The notes: generated by a model not told the origin, from the sequence alone. Shown: positions 34,401 through 45,869, counted from the stretch's first letter. The stretch is 64,000 bases of DNA from Isoetes taiwanensis (GCA_021234155.1 JAJEKV010000049.1:7563727-7627726), one strand, 5' to 3'. Made by a program: numbers and translations.

Positions 34401-34855
34401 ATTCTTGCCAATTACAAGCGTAGAGAATGTGGGGAAATTTTCAGAGTTTAGACACTTTCAACAACATTATGCATCTTGAATGATAAAAAACTGGTCTCCA
34501 TGCAAATACAACAATGACATACCTGAAAAGAAACTGACGATTGAGATTGGATACGTCAATAGTGTCCATGTCAATAACATCAATATTTCCAGAACCCGAG
34601 AGTGCCAGATCCTTCAGCAGCTCACATCCAAGACCACCGGCACCGATGACTAATACTCGCAGATTATTCTTCAGAAGCTTTAGTATCTGGGGATAAGTCC
34701 TGGTTGTCAGAGTAGGATGGTTTTATGAATTGAAAAAAATTGACAGCTTCATACCTCAGGGCCAGGCTCAAACCCAGGACCTGCGAGATTACTAGGGCGC
34801 TTCTAAATCCCGCCATCGACCGCCCAACTCCTACGTCTTGCTCGCTGCTGTCCAT
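31497..34855 (-). pseudogene. UBA3: NEDD8-activating enzyme E1 catalytic subunit, disrupted
   Basis: Minus-strand exons: 34755-34855, 34523-34686, 33456-33634, 32582-32843, 32451-32513, 32323-32379, 31837-32126, 31497-31769. They encode, in order, [29 protein letters not shown] with [17 protein letters not shown] (adenylation fold); VGKPKAEVAASRVMQRV and [35 protein letters not shown] with [10 protein letters not shown] (catalytic Cys region) and [49 protein letters not shown]; and the C-terminal E2-binding domain. In plants this is ECR1, which with AXR1 activates NEDD8/RUB. The lesions are a frame change in exon 1, one extra base in exon 3 (PH/IRIEEKE), a ~57-base disruption in exon 7, an in-frame TGA in exon 8, and a phase mismatch of one base between exons 3 and 4. 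Splice sites are otherwise canonical. It is either a young pseudogene or a gene with consensus errors. Confidence 0.93.
32945..33125. repeat. Diverged direct repeat in UBA3 intron 3
   Basis: Two units about 107 bases apart share CCCAGGAA(A)TGGAAG(C/T)ATTACTGCAGA and CTCCTAG(G/A)AACAA followed by TATAGTTC(C/T)CAAAA. It is a local duplication with moderate divergence and no coding role. Confidence 0.8.
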
Positions 34856-34879
34856 GGTAGTAGTGATGCTAAGTAGCTT

Positions 34880-36690
34880 TATAAAATGGCAAGATTTATA
34901 GACATTTTTGTGGCTTTTTTAATTCGGAGCTAGGCACAAAGCAATGGTTAAGATGTTTCAAACATTCTTTTGCATCCTATAAGGTTCCCAAATTATCTAA
35001 TTATTACTAAGGTTTTGGCAATGGTTGCGAGAGAAATTGGGGTTAGGGTTTTGTGAAACTTTTTTTTGGCCTGCCTATGGTTTTCTGTTACAGATTCGTG
35101 GCAGCGGTCGTCCGAGCGTGGCAGGCGGCTGATCCTCGCCCCCATGTGCTGGAGGAGATGGCGGCCATGCCGGTGATGCTGCTCCCGCTGCTCTGGAGCC
35201 TCCTTCACGATGCAGAGGAAGCCGGATGCAGAGGAGGTCTATTTCTGAGGTCGGCGAGGAAGGGCAAAGAAGGGTGAGAACGGCGAAGGAAGAGCTCTAT
35301 TTTTGAGGTGAGGCGAGAACGGAGAAGGGCGGCCAGATGCAGACATGCTTTAACTATCTGTTGTTGTAAACAGCTTTTTTGTGAGGCTTTTTCTGAGGCT
35401 TCTATGTGGACTTGGTTTATGAATCCTTCGAAGTTTGCAGTCTGAAACTTCTAGAATCCAGGGCAGTTTGCAATGTCAAAGGTTTAGGTGGGTGGGAGGT
35501 TCGGAGTCAGAAGAAGACTCCAACTTCTGCTGAAAATGTATTTTTTGTTCAGGCTAATTGAATGGCACCTCTTCACTCGTATTTCTTCCTATCTGTTTTT
35601 CAGTCTCGTTTCTTGTTATCTGTGCTTTGTGAATGCACAATGGTAGTTCATGCATTTCTTATCTATATGGAATTAAGTATACCATGTATGTATATACGTA
35701 TTTAGGCGTATGGGGTGCGCAAACTTATACGTGGGGCTGATGTGTAAATTCCACGGCCCTTTATTTGGCATATTCATGGAACTATGCTTGGATCCAATGA
35801 TCCAAAAAAACAATAAGGAGTGCAATAATCCTACTCTTAAAAGCTTCTTGAGATGTTTTAAATTCTCTTGAGGTGCTTCTTGGTTCCAATTTTGGGTGCA
35901 ACAACAATAGAGACGATGATAATTTGTTTCTCAAAGTGCTTCTGTGTATGGGGGCATGCCCACCATACCACTTTCCGATGTGGCCGGTGGGACCCCGCCA
36001 CTTCTCGATGTGGTCGGTGGGGCCCCGCGACTGGCGACAATTAGGAGTGGGTCACCAACCCACCAGAAAGTGGGACCGATGGGTTATGCCCCAAAACATA
36101 GAAATGAGGAGCAGATTTGCCCCCCTTCTTCTTTCTCGCCATTTTCCTGTAAGGCGGAGCTGCGGCTATGGCACTGACAAAGCGGCGCCCTCCTCAGCCC
36201 CCCGCTCCTTCTTTTTGAGACCTATGCCATGTTTGCATACAGCAGTGCCATGTTTTCTTTTAAGATGCTTTTATAGAGAAAATAAGCCCTCTAGGTTGGG
36301 AGTAACCTCTAAGCTTTGTTGTCCACGAAATTAGCTTTCCAGCTTCCATTCTAGATTTTAGGGACACGCCACGCGGTAGCACGTAGTTAAGGCTCAAACA
36401 AAATTTGGGCCCTATTTCCATGTTGTACACAAGTATTTTGAAGAGGACATATGGGAAAAATCGAAAAGGACTGACTTTTTCAGTTGCATAATTCAGATCT
36501 CAATGACTTTTGTTGCCAATATCAGCATTCTTGGGTGTTCAGTTCTTATTGCAAGGTTGCAATTTGTTATAAATAATGAATCTAATCTTTAAGTAAAACA
36601 AAAGGCATGTGTGATCCAGTAATTGATAGCTTATCCAAGGGGAACCATGCTATAAACTGTCTCTACGTGGAGTAACTGCAAGTCTGATGG
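34880..36690. other. Upstream flank of UBA3 and spacer
   Basis: Contains the promoter side of UBA3 (minus strand). Short GC-rich frames near 35050-35340 have no known motif. A 30-bp tandem duplication with GATGTGG(C/T)CGGTGGG(A/G)CCCCGC lies at 35969-36028. No gene recognised. Confidence 0.5.
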
Positions 36691-38470
36691 CGCCCTCAAA
36701 GTATTGCAACCAGCTTATTTGAGGATATGCAAGCCACAAGTTAGAATTCATGGTTTGACTATGGAGGATGGATCTCAAGAAGTCTGTAATCAGTATGTTG
36801 ATGATACATTTCTCTTCCTAGTGGCTGAGGATGATAATCTTCAAAATGCTAAGCTTCAGCTGGACTCTTTCTCATTGGAATCAAGGGTTCTTGTTGGATG
36901 GTTGACGTGCTTTGATTTACTCTTGGGCATTCCTGTGGGTATATATATTCCTCCCTCAGATGCATGGGATGTTATAGTTGAAGGCTTGCGTAAGCATCTT
37001 TTATGATGGAATACAGCTAAGCTCGCTTTGGCAGGGAGGATAATAACGCTCATGTCTATATGACGTTTGTAGTGCTGGCATCACAATCAAAATTTTAGAA
37101 GGTTATAGCAGTTGTTTGCAACTTCATTTGGGCTGGTATTGAGATGTGTGTGGTTATGAAGGTTGCTTGGTCCACATGTATCAAACCAAGATTTGCGGGT
37201 GGGCTAGGTATGATTGACTTTGCCTTATAGAGTACAATTATAATCTCTAAGTTCATCTGTTGCTACGCGGTAGGCATAGTCCACTCACTTGGAATGAGGT
37301 TGGTTATGCAAGCACTTGGGCAATGTGTTTCTTTTGGAAACCAAAACTTAAGGCGACTCTTCCTTGGTGTCTCTTTTTTTAGTTTCGCCCATATCCTAGT
37401 GCTTCCCCCTAGATTCTTGGAAGACAGTTCGAGCCTTGTTTCAAATCAATCATAATGCTTGCATACAGTTAGGCGGTCCATGCTGGCGGATTCCTCTCAA
37501 TAATCATATGCCTCATGTGCTACGGTACATCCATTGACTCAAAGGCATTGGAGGCTTGCTGGGATTCTCACAGTTGATGTTTGGTATGAGGCTGGTCACT
37601 TGTTGTCGTGGGATGCTTTTCAGACTAAGTTTATGCTATCTCGATGGGATAAAGCTATTTGGAAAGAGGTGGCTAATATTATGCCAGCCACTCCCTCCCA
37701 ACCATCTGATATACCTATTTGGATTGGTCCCCAAATTGTTAATGCACAACGGCTTGTGCATTCTTTATATCAGAAGCTGGTGGACTTTGACATTGTCCCG
37801 GGTTGGCAGCTTCGTCTTCTCCCTCCTCAGTGGAAGCGAACATGGTTCTGGACTTGGGATAAATTGCTTCATCCCAAAGTTTATGCCTTTTGGTGGCAGA
37901 CCCTTCATAGATGTCTATGGGTTAATATGTTGGTTCATAATATTCCCAGTATTCCAGAACTTTGCCCATTGTGTAAGCGGTAACTCTCGAGCATTGTGTT
38001 TTTCTCTGCTACCAATTCCGGCCAGTTTGGTTGTGGTTGCTATGTCTCTTTCATGTGACCTTGACTAGCCAGCAGGTGCTATTTGCGATCTATCCCTCCA
38101 CTTGGAACAGGTTGCAGCAGCAGGCTTTTCATTTAGCGTCAGGTTGGTTGGTGTGGTCTATCTGGAAAAGGCGACGGCAGTGTATCTTCGGGGGCTTAAC
38201 AATTTACTGCTGACTAAGTTCTTCATGACGCACGAGATAGATTAATAAAGGCGTACCTATATTTGCAGCTTGCTCCTGATAAGAAGCGCTTGATTTTTGA
38301 GGAATTTTTGGGTATATCATCTCTTGTATATTGCTCCACTCAGTGGATTATTCTTGTATACTGAGATTTTATTCCTGCCTTTGCAATTATGCATGTACTT
38401 TCTTGGGATATTGAATAAAGTTTGACGTCCTTCAAAATAAAAAAAAAAAAAAAAGAAAAAAGAAAAGAAA
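36690..38470 (+). mobile_element. LINE-C: L1-type element with poly(A) tail
   Basis: The frame 36704-37006 holds the RT palm piece with CNQYVDDTFLFLVAEDD (Y-x-D-D box) and a downstream LLGIPVG segment. AKLALAGRIITLMSI continues in the next frame. 37534-37983 carries the L1-type C-terminal zf-RVT domain with WFWTWDKLLHPKVYAFWWQT and LCPLCKR. A frameshifted tail continues to about 38220. It ends with a TTGAATAAAG signal-like string and a poly(A) tract interrupted by G (38431-38470). The poly(A) end and zf-RVT domain set it apart from LINE-A and LINE-B. The copy is 5' truncated, with the break inside RT. Confidence 0.85.
38431..38470 (+). repeat. Poly(A) tail of LINE-C
   Basis: AATAAAA followed by an uninterrupted run of about 15 A and GAAAA repeats. 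This is the expected 3' end of a target-primed L1-type insertion. Confidence 0.85.
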
Positions 38471-38639
38471 AGTTGAAACACAAAAATGTTTGTTGGGCTA
38501 TAAAAGGGTGTAAAATCGCTAGTGGGGTACAACTTTTGGCGAAGCGTTTAAGCACTTTAAGTGCTGAAACTCGCGGACGTCGAAGCCCGTCACGCCCTTC
38601 TCCCTCCTTTTCCCCTGGGCGCGAAAACTCAGATCAGTG

Positions 38640-39580
38640 TTTCACTGTTGATGGTGGAGGCATGGAGCGCGGATGATTTTCACACCATCGAGGTTCAGGC
38701 AATTCGGGGTGAAGCCCCACGAGGAAGAAGCTTGGTTGGAAAATAATGTCACGGATCGAGATTGGGATTCTGTTTGGACAAAGAAGTTGAACAAGGGAAA
38801 GATAAAATGGCAATCGCAAAGGAGCATCTTCAAGAGAAGTTGGAAACACTCTACCTAAAAAATCTACAAGAATTGTCACAACAAAGAAGTAAGAAAGCAA
38901 CCGGCCCTTGCTTTTTGGCGTTTGAAAATTGCACTAGATCAATACTTGCACCCGAGGAACACAAAGTAACCGGGCTGCATTTGTCGCGGCAATGTCAAAG
39001 ATACCACAACAATAGACAAGTAAAAACAGAGGCGATATGTTGTAGCACATGTTAGAAAATCGAAATGAAGGCAAAGCCAAAGGTGGTCGGGCTGGATCAA
39101 ATGAGATGCATGTGATGAAAACATAAAACCTTAGAGAATGCAAAGACATGTGAGATTGGAAAATCAGTTTTACTTATCACAAAGAACTGGAAGCAAAGAG
39201 GGAAGTGAGCTGAAAGGCAATGAGAAGGCCTCTCAATTACGTAAAATGATGTTGGAAGAGGTCGAAAAACATTTTAAGACAAAGCCACAAATGATTTGGC
39301 TACAAAACAGAGGAGTTCAAGCTTAATCCAACATGTGAGTTGGAGGCAGAAATTAAAGATTTGGAGCAGATCGTCCGTGATGGAAACTTGGCACAGAACA
39401 AGGTACAAAAAGCAATGAACCCTACACTGTTAATGAGCAGGTCAAACGTAAACTCAAACTTGAGGAGGAGTTAAAAGTTCTCAAGAAGAACAGAGACTTA
39501 CGCATTTCTACATAAACAATTTAGGAAGCTGAAAATGGATACTCCCCGCAACATTTAGCATCTCTACTATTATACGAGAT
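38640..39580 (+). pseudogene. Charged/coiled-coil N-terminal remnants
   Basis: Short successive frames: 38647-38746 (MVEAWSADDFHTIEVQAIRG), 38762-39055 with HLQEKLETLYLKNLQELSQQ, 39138-39326 with QLRKMMLEEVEKHFKTKP, then ELEAEIKDLEQIVRDGN near 39330-39400 and QVKRKLKLEEELKVLKKNRD near 39440-39500. All are hydrophilic helices with heptad-like leucines. They lie just upstream of a zinc-finger segment on the same strand, so they may be the N-terminal half of one broken gene. Family not recognised. Confidence 0.4.
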
Positions 39581-39583
39581 AAG

Positions 39584-39799
39584 TTGCTAGTGGAAGATCC
39601 ATTTTATACATGTTCGGCATGTGGTCCGAATTCACTAAAGCTTACAGTGTTAAGTTTAGCACCGAATTGCCAACATGAGTATCATATAGCTTGTTGTTCA
39701 TTGTTGAGAGGAGGACAATGTATTCATGGTTGCCCGAAAGGTGCCGAGGGTGTATTTTACTTAGCCGGGTTTTGGCCATGTTGCAAGTGCTTCAAATAG
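39584..39799 (+). pseudogene. PHD/RING-like zinc-finger segment
   Basis: A 71-codon frame with FYTCSACGPNS, APNCQHEYHIACCSLL, QCIHGC and WPCCKC. The CxxC...CxHxxHxxCC...CxxxC...CCxC spacing is that of a PHD- or RING-like zinc-binding domain, which would bind histone tails or an E2 enzyme. It ends at TAG. Neighbouring charged frames (39816-40403) follow at once, so it may be an exon or a frameshifted domain of a longer protein. Confidence 0.5.
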
Positions 39800-39815
39800 T
39801 ACACCAAAAAAGGAT

Positions 39816-40403
39816 GTGTTAATCCGTCCTGCAATTGAGGTCTCACCGTTGAGGGTTCAAAGAAGGACAATGGTGCCATTTGAAGATGCACAACACCCGC
39901 AAAGTCCTATAGGAGTACAATCAATTGTGACTGATTTGAATGCAACAGCCAGAACCACCACCACCCAAGAAGTCTGCCCAAGAAGCTATAGAAGAAGCCG
40001 TAAACACAACACCGGTTGTAAACACAAAGACCTGATTGTGGAAAAACAACAACCGATTGTACACATTGAAGCACCTAAGGAAGTTGAGGGAGTAATTCCA
40101 TCGGATGAGGGCAACTTGGGTGAATATTTGGCAAAAGGAAAGGGCAGAAGAACAAAGAGGGATAAGCTGGAGGATAGCAAAGAAGTTGTTCAGGCTACAA
40201 CAAAGAGAACAAGAAGTAGCTATGCAAAAGATGCAGGAAGCAGTCTCAATCATGACACCACACATATCGAAGTGTGTTCTGAAGAAAATGCAGAACCAGG
40301 CCCTCAAGTTTCAGGTGAGCCTGATCTTCAACAAGTGATTGCTGCCATTAATAACCCTGGAAAGGGGGTATGGGCATTGCTGGCCAAGAAGGCCACAACT
40401 TAG
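39816..40403 (+). CDS. Unrecognised basic, disordered ORF
   Basis: An open frame of 195 codons rich in T, K, R, E and Q, with CPRSYRRSRKHNTGCKHKD, KGKGRRTKRDK and TTKRTRSSYAKDAG basic clusters, and a final NNPGKGVWALLAKKATT. It looks like a disordered nuclear linker rather than a domain. It follows the zinc-finger segment by a few bases and precedes the FCP1-like remains, and all may derive from one gene. Confidence 0.4.
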   Translation: MLIRPAIEVSPLRVQRRTMVPFEDAQHPQSPIGVQSIVTDLNATARTTTTQEVCPRSYRRSRKHNTGCKHKDLIVEKQQPIVHIEAPKEVEGVIPSDEGNLGEYLAKGKGRRTKRDKLEDSKEVVQATTKRTRSSYAKDAGSSLNHDTTHIEVCSEENAEPGPQVSGEPDLQQVIAAINNPGKGVWALLAKKATT

Positions 40404-40635
40404 TGTTGCTTAAAACATTGAATATTATTGATTTTCTTTTGTTGCATTCATCGTAGGATTACCAGTTGATTCTCGTTAGGGTCGAGAATCCCCGGCTGTT
40501 GATACGTAAAGGTTTCCACATTCAACCCATTTTTCATTTTCATCTTCATCTATTTATTCATGTAGTAATTCCTGTTGTGTAGGTATTATTCGTGGATGTT
40601 CCAACGCACTAAGTATTGATTTGGCAAAGAAAAGA

Positions 40636-41168
40636 TAAACTCATTGTATTGGATTTAAATGGTGTGTTGGTAAAAACTTTTGGTGCAAATGAACACATAC
40701 GCTTGGAAGCGAGGATTGACAATGACATACACTAGCGTAAAGAAAGTGATATTCGCACCGTATGGTTGTTCTTCTTGAAGACTTTGTTACGTATGTTGTG
40801 TTGGTATATGGTCATCAATGCAACTCTCTAATGTGGAAGATGTGTCGCAAGTACTATGTCCAGATTTGAGGGACATATTTCAATTTGTATGGGGACAGAA
40901 AAATGTGTGCGCACCAGTTTTCACCACCCTAACAAACCCGGGTCGGTCCATTCATGATGAAGCCACTTGGGAAAATACATGAGTCATACCAAGATTCAAA
41001 GGTAAGACTTTGCTTCTTGATGATTCATTATACAAGTCTTACCTTAGCAGTCCCCTCGAAATTTCTCAAGGGTACCGCAGATTCAAGATGGATGTCCATG
41101 ATGAAGTACTAACAAGACTCACCCCAAAGATAGAAGAAATACCGCAGCCAAGACCGAGGAAAAAATGA
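40636..41168 (+). pseudogene. FCP1/NIF-like HAD phosphatase remnant
   Basis: KLIVLDLNGVLVKT near 40645 matches the HAD motif I of FCP1-like phosphatases, with DLN in place of the usual DxD. After frame changes the region reads FLLEDFVTYVVLVYG, SSMQLSNVEDVSQVLCPD with FVWGQKNVCAPVF, and finally GKTLLLDDSLYKSYLSSPLE (41010-41070), the conserved LLLDDSPYK block. The C terminus runs to TGA at 41166-41168. These enzymes dephosphorylate the RNA polymerase II CTD or related targets. At least three frame changes or stops and the altered motif I argue that it is dead. Confidence 0.7.
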
Positions 41169-41169
41169 A

Positions 41170-42140
41170 GTTCTTGGTGAAGAACACACACGATACAAGC
41201 CTTGGCCTAAGACAGATAGAAAGATTATGAAGCTATGCTTGGAAAGACTTTCTTCGAAAAACAGCTTGCGATTCTGCAGAGGTTTGTGAAGGAGGAATTG
41301 AGAAGGTTTATGGTGATGACGATTGTCATTCTCCATGATTATTGGCCTGTTTGTCATTTATTTAGGCCAAGGAATCCTACACTTTTCATGTACCATCTTT
41401 ATCTTAATTTAAGAATGTTTTTGCTATATTGTTTATGTAGTTCAATGCGGACTTGTCTATAATTTTTGCTATATTGTTTATATATACTTCAATGCCGACC
41501 GAAAAGGGATGTTGTAAACTTATCAAGTGCTTAAAACAATTGCCCCGCAAGTGCTAGTCCGGTATGAGTGTTAATGGCGATGATCATCGCTTATTGTCAT
41601 GCAAATGATGAGTTTTTATGTAGTTGCTTAACGCAGCCTAAGGTGCAAGTGCTTATTGTTAAGCTATATAACCGTTTAAAAGTAGTCATTTTTATTGCAT
41701 AAGTGCTCGTGGTGTTCCAAAGGTTTACTCACCGGGCATCGCTGAAACCGATTAAAATGCTTAGTGTTTGAAACTAATGAAAGAGCTAGAGCACTGTTAC
41801 ATTCAAGCAGAATCTGAATGGACTGCACAGGAATTCGAACTTCATAAATTTGATAGATAGACAAAAATAACATTTCATAGAAGAATAAGAAGAGATTTCA
41901 ATGAAACAAAGATAGAAACAAAGTTACAAAAAAGTTTGATGGAAACAAGATTTTTTATAAAAAAAAGGCCCTTAGGCCAGTGTACACAAAAATCATATAC
42001 AAAATTTTTACAAAATTTCGGCCCTGAGGCCAGTGTCTTCTTGAAAGGGGGGTGTCTTCTTCATCAAGGGGGTTGTCTTCTTCATCAAGAGGGGGTGTCT
42101 TCTTCAAGGGGGTGTCTTCTTCATCTTCATGCATACGATC
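41170..42140. other. Spacer with AAGTGCTTA motifs
   Basis: No recognised gene; the 75-codon plus-strand frame at 41235 has no known motif. AAGTGCTTA-type strings occur near 41527, 41556 and 41647. The segment 42030-42130 is a minisatellite of GGGGGTGTCTTCTTCATCAA units belonging to the 3' part of the acidic gene transcript. Confidence 0.45.
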
Positions 42141-42141
42141 T

Positions 42142-42633
42142 TCATTCTCCATCTGCAACAAATGAAAATGGAAGATTAAACAAACGAAAAATTGAAAACA
42201 GAAAGCAAATGAAAATGCATGTACCTTTAAGGACCGCCCTGAACTCCTCCAAGTCGGCTTCCTCTTCTTCCTCTTCCTCTTCTTCTTCTTCCTCTTCTTC
42301 TTCTTCTTCTTTCTCGGACGAATCCTCTTCTTCTGATTCGCCTATCCAACCCTGCAGCACAGCAGTGACATACTCCTGCGAATTCATTTCCGATTCCTCA
42401 TTTTCTGATTCCTCATAGGAATCAGAAGATGAGGAATCGGAATCAGATTCCTCCTCAAACTGGGAGGCAGTAGAGTGGGCAGGAGAGGAGGCAACAGAGT
42501 GGGCAGGAGAGGAGGCAGCAGAGGCAGCAAGAATTTCCGGCAGAGGCGGGAAGAGTGGAGGGAACACCTCTTCGACGCTTAGTAAGCGCCTCTTCGAGGT
42601 GACCTCCGGCTCCTCCGATCTTGCTCGCTTCAT
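42142..42633 (-). CDS. Small acidic protein, two exons, unrecognised
   Basis: Exon 1 (42225-42633) starts MKRARSEEPEVTSKRRLLSV and ends at an AAAG|GTACAT donor. The acceptor TTGTTGCAG at 42153 gives a short exon 2 that adds three residues and a TGA at 42142, for about 139 residues. After a basic N terminus (nuclear-signal-like RKR clusters) come a PPLFPPLPEILAA segment, an AHS(V/T)AS duplication, an S/D/E-rich stretch and a run of about 19 glutamates. There is no known domain. Clean ATG, splice sites and frame make it one of the few apparently intact host-like genes here. The CTT/CTC run coding the glutamates is microsatellite-like. Confidence 0.5.
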   Translation of the reverse strand: MKRARSEEPEVTSKRRLLSVEEVFPPLFPPLPEILAASAASSPAHSVASSPAHSTASQFEEESDSDSSSSDSYEESENEESEMNSQEYVTAVLQGWIGESEEEDSSEKEEEEEEEEEEEEEEEEEADLEEFRAVLKGTCIFICFLFSIFRLFNLPFSFVADGE

Positions 42634-42649
42634 GCCGGAATGGGCGGAA

Positions 42650-43200
42650 TGCGGAATGGGCGGAAGAATTGGGAGGCGGAGTGCGGAGCTTGTGAGGAAT
42701 TGCCGGAGCGTGAGCTTGTGAGAAGAGCTTACGCTTAGGCGCCTACTGCTTAAATCCTGTGCTTAGGCGCGTCAGTGTACGATAAACCTCACACGCGCCA
42801 GAACAATTAATTCGTAACCAGGCTGCAATATTTCGTATGACCAGTCGAATTGACACATGTCACATCGAGGAAATGCCTTGACAATATAATTTTGCCAAGA
42901 ATGTTGGGATAGTGATGGTACCAAAATAAATAATTGAACCTTATTCCAATGTCACAAATCTACATTCTTATAAACAACAATTCAATCTTCATTTCGAAGT
43001 ACGTGTCCATGCACACCACCCTTGTGCATCCTCACTATTGTTAATATATATAAAAATATGTGCTTACGTGCTTAGGTGCTGGAACAACAAATCACTTGAA
43101 AAGAATAACATCAATTTCGTTAAGTGTCAAACAATTACATTGTTATTGGGAGACTGGCCATAATTTTTTCATGGGTCTCCCCGTGAAATTGTACATGTCT
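42650..43200. other. Spacer between two minus-strand genes
   Basis: Promoter side of the acidic gene. GCTTACGCTTAGGCGCCTAC and GTGCTTAGGCGCG lie at 42727-42772, and ATGTGCTTACGTGCTTAGGT near 43058. No coding frame recognised. Confidence 0.4.
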
Positions 43201-43207
43201 CAGCCTT

Positions 43208-45860
43208 CTATTTTTCCATATCAATTTTAGGATATCTTACCACATGGTGTGCACCTGAGGCTTCGGGTTGTTTAGTGAGCAACATATACTTGAAATTACC
43301 CAAGAATTGATAATACAATCCACTTAAGATAACCTCATGCACTCCAAATTTTTGCCCCCATCCATTTTTGTATGAATCTTCAAGTGTGCATTTGGGTTCA
43401 GGCACTTGAGGATGTAGAAGTCCACACCCTCCCGAATTGTCTACCTCCGCATTCACCGCAAAATTGTCACCTACCTCTACCAAATTATTGATCCATTCAT
43501 TGGCTTGTTCAAGAGTCTCCTTTTTCTTCTCAACTCCCGGTTTTAAGTCGGGGTTACCTTCCACTTTCCAAATCTACGTATTGATGCAGAGTCCCAATTA
43601 TGATCCATGCAAAACGAAAGTAAACATGACAGGGCATCTATGAGCAAGCCTGTTTGGTCTACTCCTCACGATGTGTGGTCGACATGTTGAATCTTCTTTG
43701 TGCCTTTGAGTGTTTCAATTTCATATTCTTCCATGTTTGCCACAACAAAGCGGGTTCAATTTCCCAAAAATATCTTTTGATCTCATCTGTTTCATCGACC
43801 GGTAGATCTGGCTGAAATATGTACACGTAAATTTTACAATATCTTTAGCATGCCTCGGTTGCACACCATTGGGTTTGAGTTGTTCCTTACTTAGCGACCT
43901 TTTGATAACAAAGACTGCACCATCATGTTCACCTTTACCATGAGCAAGTGGCAAAGTAGTTCCACACTATTTCCTTGTCATTGATTGTGAAGTACCGCCT
44001 AAGAAAAAAAAAAAGGTTTTTTCGACTTGAATTGTGATGAGCAGCCATCACTCCAAACCCAATGCTTCTCATACTCTATTTCCCGTTCCTTAAGCCATGC
44101 AACATGCTTTTGTAGGCGTGTTCCACAAATAATGAGTCATGCACTTTATCATCGAAATGTAAAAGTGAGTCTCTTTTATGATCTTCCTACCATTGTTGAG
44201 TCTATTCCCGACCGCTCCAACCTTCGTTTCTTTTTCTCTTCTTTGGGCGGTCTTCTTCGTCATCGCACAGAACGTGAATATCAGCACTTTTGTCATGTCT
44301 ATATGTTATGTGAACAAGTATAGAAACTTGGTGCGTATGCTGCATTGATGGGGCTCATTCGGATCTTGATGTCGTAATTTTCGCAAAGTCAATAACAGAT
44401 ACAATTGTATCTTCTGGAAATGATGACACACACTGTTTAAACTGATTGGCCTGCCAATGTGCTATGTAATTGTGTGGAACAAAATCTGATATTACCTTCT
44501 TCACTTCCTCTTGAAATTTTTGGGACTTCTCTCCTTCAGACTAATCTCAAGACAGTTTGTACCTCAAAGCCTTTCTTGGATCCCCGAATTTCTCGGTCCG
44601 GGTCCATGTGTTGCTTTTCAAATGTCTTCCAAGTAACTAGTAACCGAACCCGTGCCATCCATTTCCCCTGTGGACATTTTCTAATTCTATCCAACCCACA
44701 TTTTTTACACGCCAACATCAAGCGGTTATGATCAAACCACTCCTCATCATCACCTTTTGCCGCGGACCACTTGTCTCCATAAATCACTGGTGCACTTGAT
44801 TGTATGCTCCTTGGCTGCACATTCTGGGCCAGGGCCACAAATCTCACAGTGGCAGTTGCAATTATCATGAACTCCACCCGATTTTCTCAGTTTTGTTCAA
44901 TCCCCTCGCATGATGTATTCAAATTTCAAGTGGTAAATGCAACAAAGATGTATGCCTCTCACGCATCCTCCTTACAAAACTCGGTTTCAACCTCTCAAAA
45001 GTCCGCAATGCAATTTTGATATGAGGATTCTCCTCTCTAAACCCGAGGTAGAATTGCAACCAGCTAGGGAAATCGTGGTGAATGCCAAATAAATGCTACA
45101 TATAATGAACCCTACAACATAGGATGAATACTTACTTGGCTGACTTCAAGAAGGTGAATTGATGTTCCATCTTTATTCCTCGCTCTCGATACATACTTCC
45201 TCACGCCTTTCTTGTATGGAGAAACTCTTGTATTTTTCTCGGTCCGTAACTTGATAATGACTTCTCTATTGTGATCTAACATGCTATCCATCCGCTTCCT
45301 CCTCCCGAACATTGACCAAGGTCCTTCCCTTTGTTAGCTTGCACCCTTCTTTGAAAAGCATTTGAAATTGTTTTTCCGGGGATCTTTGAGCAACCGCCAC
45401 TTCGCTTGATTCAATGGCTTGACACCATTTGTACCCGCCGCCGCCATTATCGTGGTGGACTTCCTTGCACGAAGCATGTCATGATTCCTCTCAAACTTAT
45501 GTTCTTGCATTGTTTCCTTCAAATTCTTCACCATTTGCGGCCATAGTAACCGCTTTAGATTTCTTTATAGAAGCAATTGGTAAATCCCTTTGCCCTCCAA
45601 AGAAGACCGCCAAGGATGCGGCCTTTGTCATTGTCATCAACGCTTGTACTAATTTGGTTGAATACTTCATAAATTTCTCCTGAAATTTCTCTTATTCTCA
45701 TGGTCCTTTCGGCCTCAATTTCTTATTCGCCTTTGAAGGCTTAATCTTTAGAAGGGGAATTCTTCTTCATTGCTACCTTCTTTGCATACAATCCGCCTCG
45801 ATCTCTCTTCCTTGCTGCATCAATGGCTCTGTAAATTGAACGGGGAGAGGAATTGGGTTT
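43208..45860 (-). pseudogene. Decayed multi-segment protein gene, plant family unnamed
   Basis: Minus-strand pieces in order: near 45860 IYRAIDAARKRDRGGLYAKK; 45334-45534 with MAAAGTNGVKPLNQAKWRLL; 45112-45312 with RRKRMDSMLDHNREVIIKLR and YKKGVRKYVSRARNK; 44536-44877 with DHNRLMLACKKCGLDRIRKC; 43721-43954 with HGKGEHDGAVFVIKRSLSKE; 43208-43564 with NGWGQKFGVHEVILSGLYY. The Gly/Lys-rich HGKGxHDG...KR block resembles uncharacterised, often transposon-associated plant proteins, but I cannot name the family. Frames change repeatedly and only some breaks look like introns. It could be a host gene remnant or a DNA-transposon-encoded protein. Confidence 0.45.
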
Positions 45861-45869
45861 CATCTATCC

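Noticed and set aside
35053-35277. 74-codon frame with hydrophobic start upstream of UBA3
   Set aside because: GC-rich leader region with overlapping frames on both strands and no domain; could be 5' flank.
41936-42418. 160-codon plus-strand frame with a long serine run
   Set aside because: It is the antisense reading of the glutamate-coding repeat of the acidic gene and has no other content.
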